Source of the DNA: Limnobacter alexandrii
GTDB taxonomy: Bacteria; Pseudomonadota; Gammaproteobacteria; Burkholderiales; Burkholderiaceae_B
Reading direction: 5' to 3'
Assembly: GCF_005871185.1 (NCBI RefSeq)
Contig: NZ_SWKN01000010.1
Span: forward strand, 223,763 to 287,762
Length of the DNA stretch: 64,000 nucleotides
Part shown: positions 62,914 to 64,000 of the stretch, piece after piece
Layout of the letters: each line of letters begins with the position of its first letter
Position numbering within the stretch: the stretch's first letter is position 1
Translations under genes and position numbers: made by a program
Notes under the pieces: generated by a model
What the model was told of the DNA's origin: nothing
Seen by the model: the letters and a program-made list of their open reading frames with translations, nothing else
Databases searched by the model: none

Positions 62914-63573
62914 ATGCACCGTCTAAAGAAATTTGCACTCGTCCTTATTGGTCTTTTTTTACTTGCAGGATTAATCGCGATCTTGGCGTGGGGCATCAGC
63001 ACCTTCTTCAGCTACTTGGCAAGTATCCCTAAAGAATTGGCTGCTCCGCTCATTGCTGCCTCATCAACTATCCTCGTTGCCACCCTCACAGTGATGATTG
63101 GGCGCTACTATGAGCGCAAAAGAGAACTAGATGCCTTATACAGAGACAAAAAGACTGAAATCTACGATGAATTCCTAAAAGAGTTCTTTTCTCTTTTCTT
63201 TACTGCAGAAGAGGGCAGTTCAAGTGAGGCTCAGAAAGACCTTGTTCCATTTCTTCGCGAATTTACACGCAAATTGATTTTATGGAGTGGACCCGAAGTA
63301 ATTGAAGCGTTCGTTGCCTGGAAGGATCATCTTGCCAAAGGAAATCCAGATGCGCAATCCATCTTCCACACCGAAGCATTTCTGCTCGCAATTCGCAAAG
63401 ACCTTCGTCAATCTAATCGAGGACTCAGGAAAGGATTTTTTGCTCGTCTATTTCTTAGAGAAGGCGCTCTCTTTCTTGCAATGGCGGAAAAGAACCCCAA
63501 CGTTACGTTGGATGCTCTTGCCGAAGTTGAACGCATGCTAGCTGCACAACCGAACTCAACGCGCACGGAGTGA
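62914..63573 (+). CDS. Two-helix membrane cassette protein
   Basis: A 219-residue protein. Two hydrophobic segments (about residues 7-36 and 43-63) form a hairpin; the rest is a cytoplasmic helical domain starting YYERKRELDALYRDKK. No enzymatic motif is visible. The layout of a membrane hairpin plus a helical effector is seen in several defence proteins, but also in many others. ATG starts nine bases after the cassette boundary, no clear ribosome site. Cassette 11. Confidence 0.72.
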   Translation: MHRLKKFALVLIGLFLLAGLIAILAWGISTFFSYLASIPKELAAPLIAASSTILVATLTVMIGRYYERKRELDALYRDKKTEIYDEFLKEFFSLFFTAEEGSSSEAQKDLVPFLREFTRKLILWSGPEVIEAFVAWKDHLAKGNPDAQSIFHTEAFLLAIRKDLRQSNRGLRKGFFARLFLREGALFLAMAEKNPNVTLDALAEVERMLAAQPNSTRTE

Positions 63574-63601
63574 ACTTGCCCGAGCCAGCCTACGCGCCCC
63601 A

Positions 63602-63721
63602 GCCTAACTGGTCAGTCAAGCTGACGCCAACATGGGCCATGCCTTCGGCATTCTATTGGCCCATGTCGGTTCCCTCCATGCACTGCGCTCCTTCCTGCAC
63701 CGCTTACCTTGGGCGTTAGCC
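63602..63721 (+). repeat. attC site 11 (long)
   Basis: GCCTAAC (63602-63608, perfect) and GTTAGCC (63715-63721, one mismatch). TGGGCCATGCC and GGCATTCTATTGGCCCA form inner arms. 120 bases, one of the long attC forms. Confidence 0.85.
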
Positions 63722-63743
63722 ATCTAATTTTGCCGGAGTTAAA

Positions 63744-63873
63744 TTGCGAACAAACTACGTCCTTATCGATTACGAAAACGTGCAGCCAGAAGCAATGGCT
63801 GTGCTTAGTCAAGAGCACTTCAAAGTCATCGTTTTTGTGGGTGCCAATCAAGCCAAGGTTACCTTCGAGGTGG
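63744..63873 (+). pseudogene. NYN/PIN-like gene, 3' part lost to an IS insertion
   Basis: The frame starts TTG at 63744 with GGAG eight bases upstream and reads NYVLIDYENVQPEAM and FKVIVFVGANQAKV, the N-terminal D-x-EN strand and next strand of NYN/PIN-like RNases. After 43 codons the sequence runs into the IS3-family end at 63874 and stops soon after. It is therefore a truncated gene and probably inactive. It belongs to cassette 12; the rest should lie beyond the IS. Confidence 0.8.
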
Positions 63874-64000
63874 TGACCTGCCCGGGAATTTCCTACCACT
63901 GAGAACTTAACTTTCTGGTCTCAGTTGATAAATCGTTTTGCAATCCTGCCACGAACTCATTCGGGGTCAGGTAGTTCAAACTGGAGTGCGGTCTGACCGC
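63874..64000 (-). mobile_element. End of an IS3-family insertion sequence (partial)
   Basis: TGACCTGCCCGGGAATTTCC begins at 63874, a TG-start terminal inverted repeat of the IS3 family (IS407-like group). The encoded transposase runs on the minus strand into the element. The element continues beyond the window; the other end and target duplication are not visible. Confidence 0.85.
63893..64000 (-). CDS. IS3-family transposase OrfB, C-terminal part
   Basis: Reading the minus strand from the right edge gives AVRPHSSLNYLTPNEFVAGL and then a stop at 63893-63895. RPHSSLNYLTP is the standard C-terminal motif of IS3-family integrase-type transposases (DDE). Only the last 35 codons are in the window. 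Its stop codon lies 20 bases inside the IS end, as usual. Confidence 0.9.
   Translation of the reverse strand, partial: AVRPHSSLNYLTPNEFVAGLQNDLSTETRKLSSQW

Overview
The window looks like the chromosome of a betaproteobacterium of the Burkholderiales (a Limnobacter-like organism is my guess from gene content, not a proven assignment). From 1 to about 53.8 kb it is ordinary, densely coded, moderately GC-rich core or accessory metabolism: short gaps, many ATGA overlaps, Shine-Dalgarno sites near AGGAG. From about 53.9 kb to the right edge the character changes completely to short, mostly unrelated, often AT-rich genes, all on the + strand and each followed by an attC-like recombination site. 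This is an integron gene-cassette array without a visible integrase (a CALIN), cut at its right end by an IS3-family element.

Layout. 0-4.5 kb: DedA-rhodanese fusion, then a PhnD-PhnE-PhnC type phosphonate/phosphite ABC transporter with a metallophosphoesterase-like gene. 4.5-9.9 kb: a minus-strand operon dctP-dctQ-dctM (TRAP transporter), TauE/SafE exporter and gamma-glutamyltransferase. 10.3-13.1 kb: Lrp/AsnC regulator, universal stress protein and SulP anion transporter. 13.4-18.3 kb: GNAT-nitrilase fusion, a MocR regulator with an MFS transporter, and a divergent LysE exporter whose promoter gap carries three copies of a CTGTACTG-type box. 18.3-22.3 kb: membrane fatty-acid desaturase with its ferredoxin-type reductase, then a small coiled-coil protein and a class I-like HMG-CoA reductase. 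22.5-28.1 kb: TetR regulator, RND adaptor, RND pump and nitroreductase, all overlapping. 28.2-33.6 kb: SGNH hydrolase lipoprotein; a TetR-membrane protein-flavin oxidoreductase operon diverging from an MBL-fold gene; PpnP. 33.9-36.7 kb: two tandem Gly/Leu-rich proteins, one with nine Pro-Thr-Asp repeats. 36.8-51.7 kb: lipid and alkane catabolism (nitronate monooxygenase-like, GMC oxidoreductase, thioesterase, AlkB, two AraC regulators, dienoyl-CoA reductase, lipase-like hydrolase, acyl-CoA dehydrogenase, MaoC hydratase, thiolase homologue, acyl-CoA ligase). 51.7-53.9 kb: pirin, a predicted metal-dependent hydrolase, and terminators.

53.9-64.0 kb: at least eleven attC-like sites separate twelve cassettes. 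Several encode recognisable nuclease or defence folds: two small proteins with an RN-type R-x4-H motif typical of HEPN domains, an AlbA_2/Schlafen-type ATP-binding protein, a CoiA-like zinc-finger protein, a Shedu (DUF4263) PD-(D/E)XK nuclease, a DUF3800 RNase H-like protein, a PIN-like protein and a NYN/PIN-like gene truncated by the IS. No intI gene is visible to the left, where it would be expected from cassette orientation. This array is the most novel part of the window; the most unexpected single-gene observations elsewhere are a thiolase homologue that has lost its nucleophilic cysteine and the HMG-CoA reductase.
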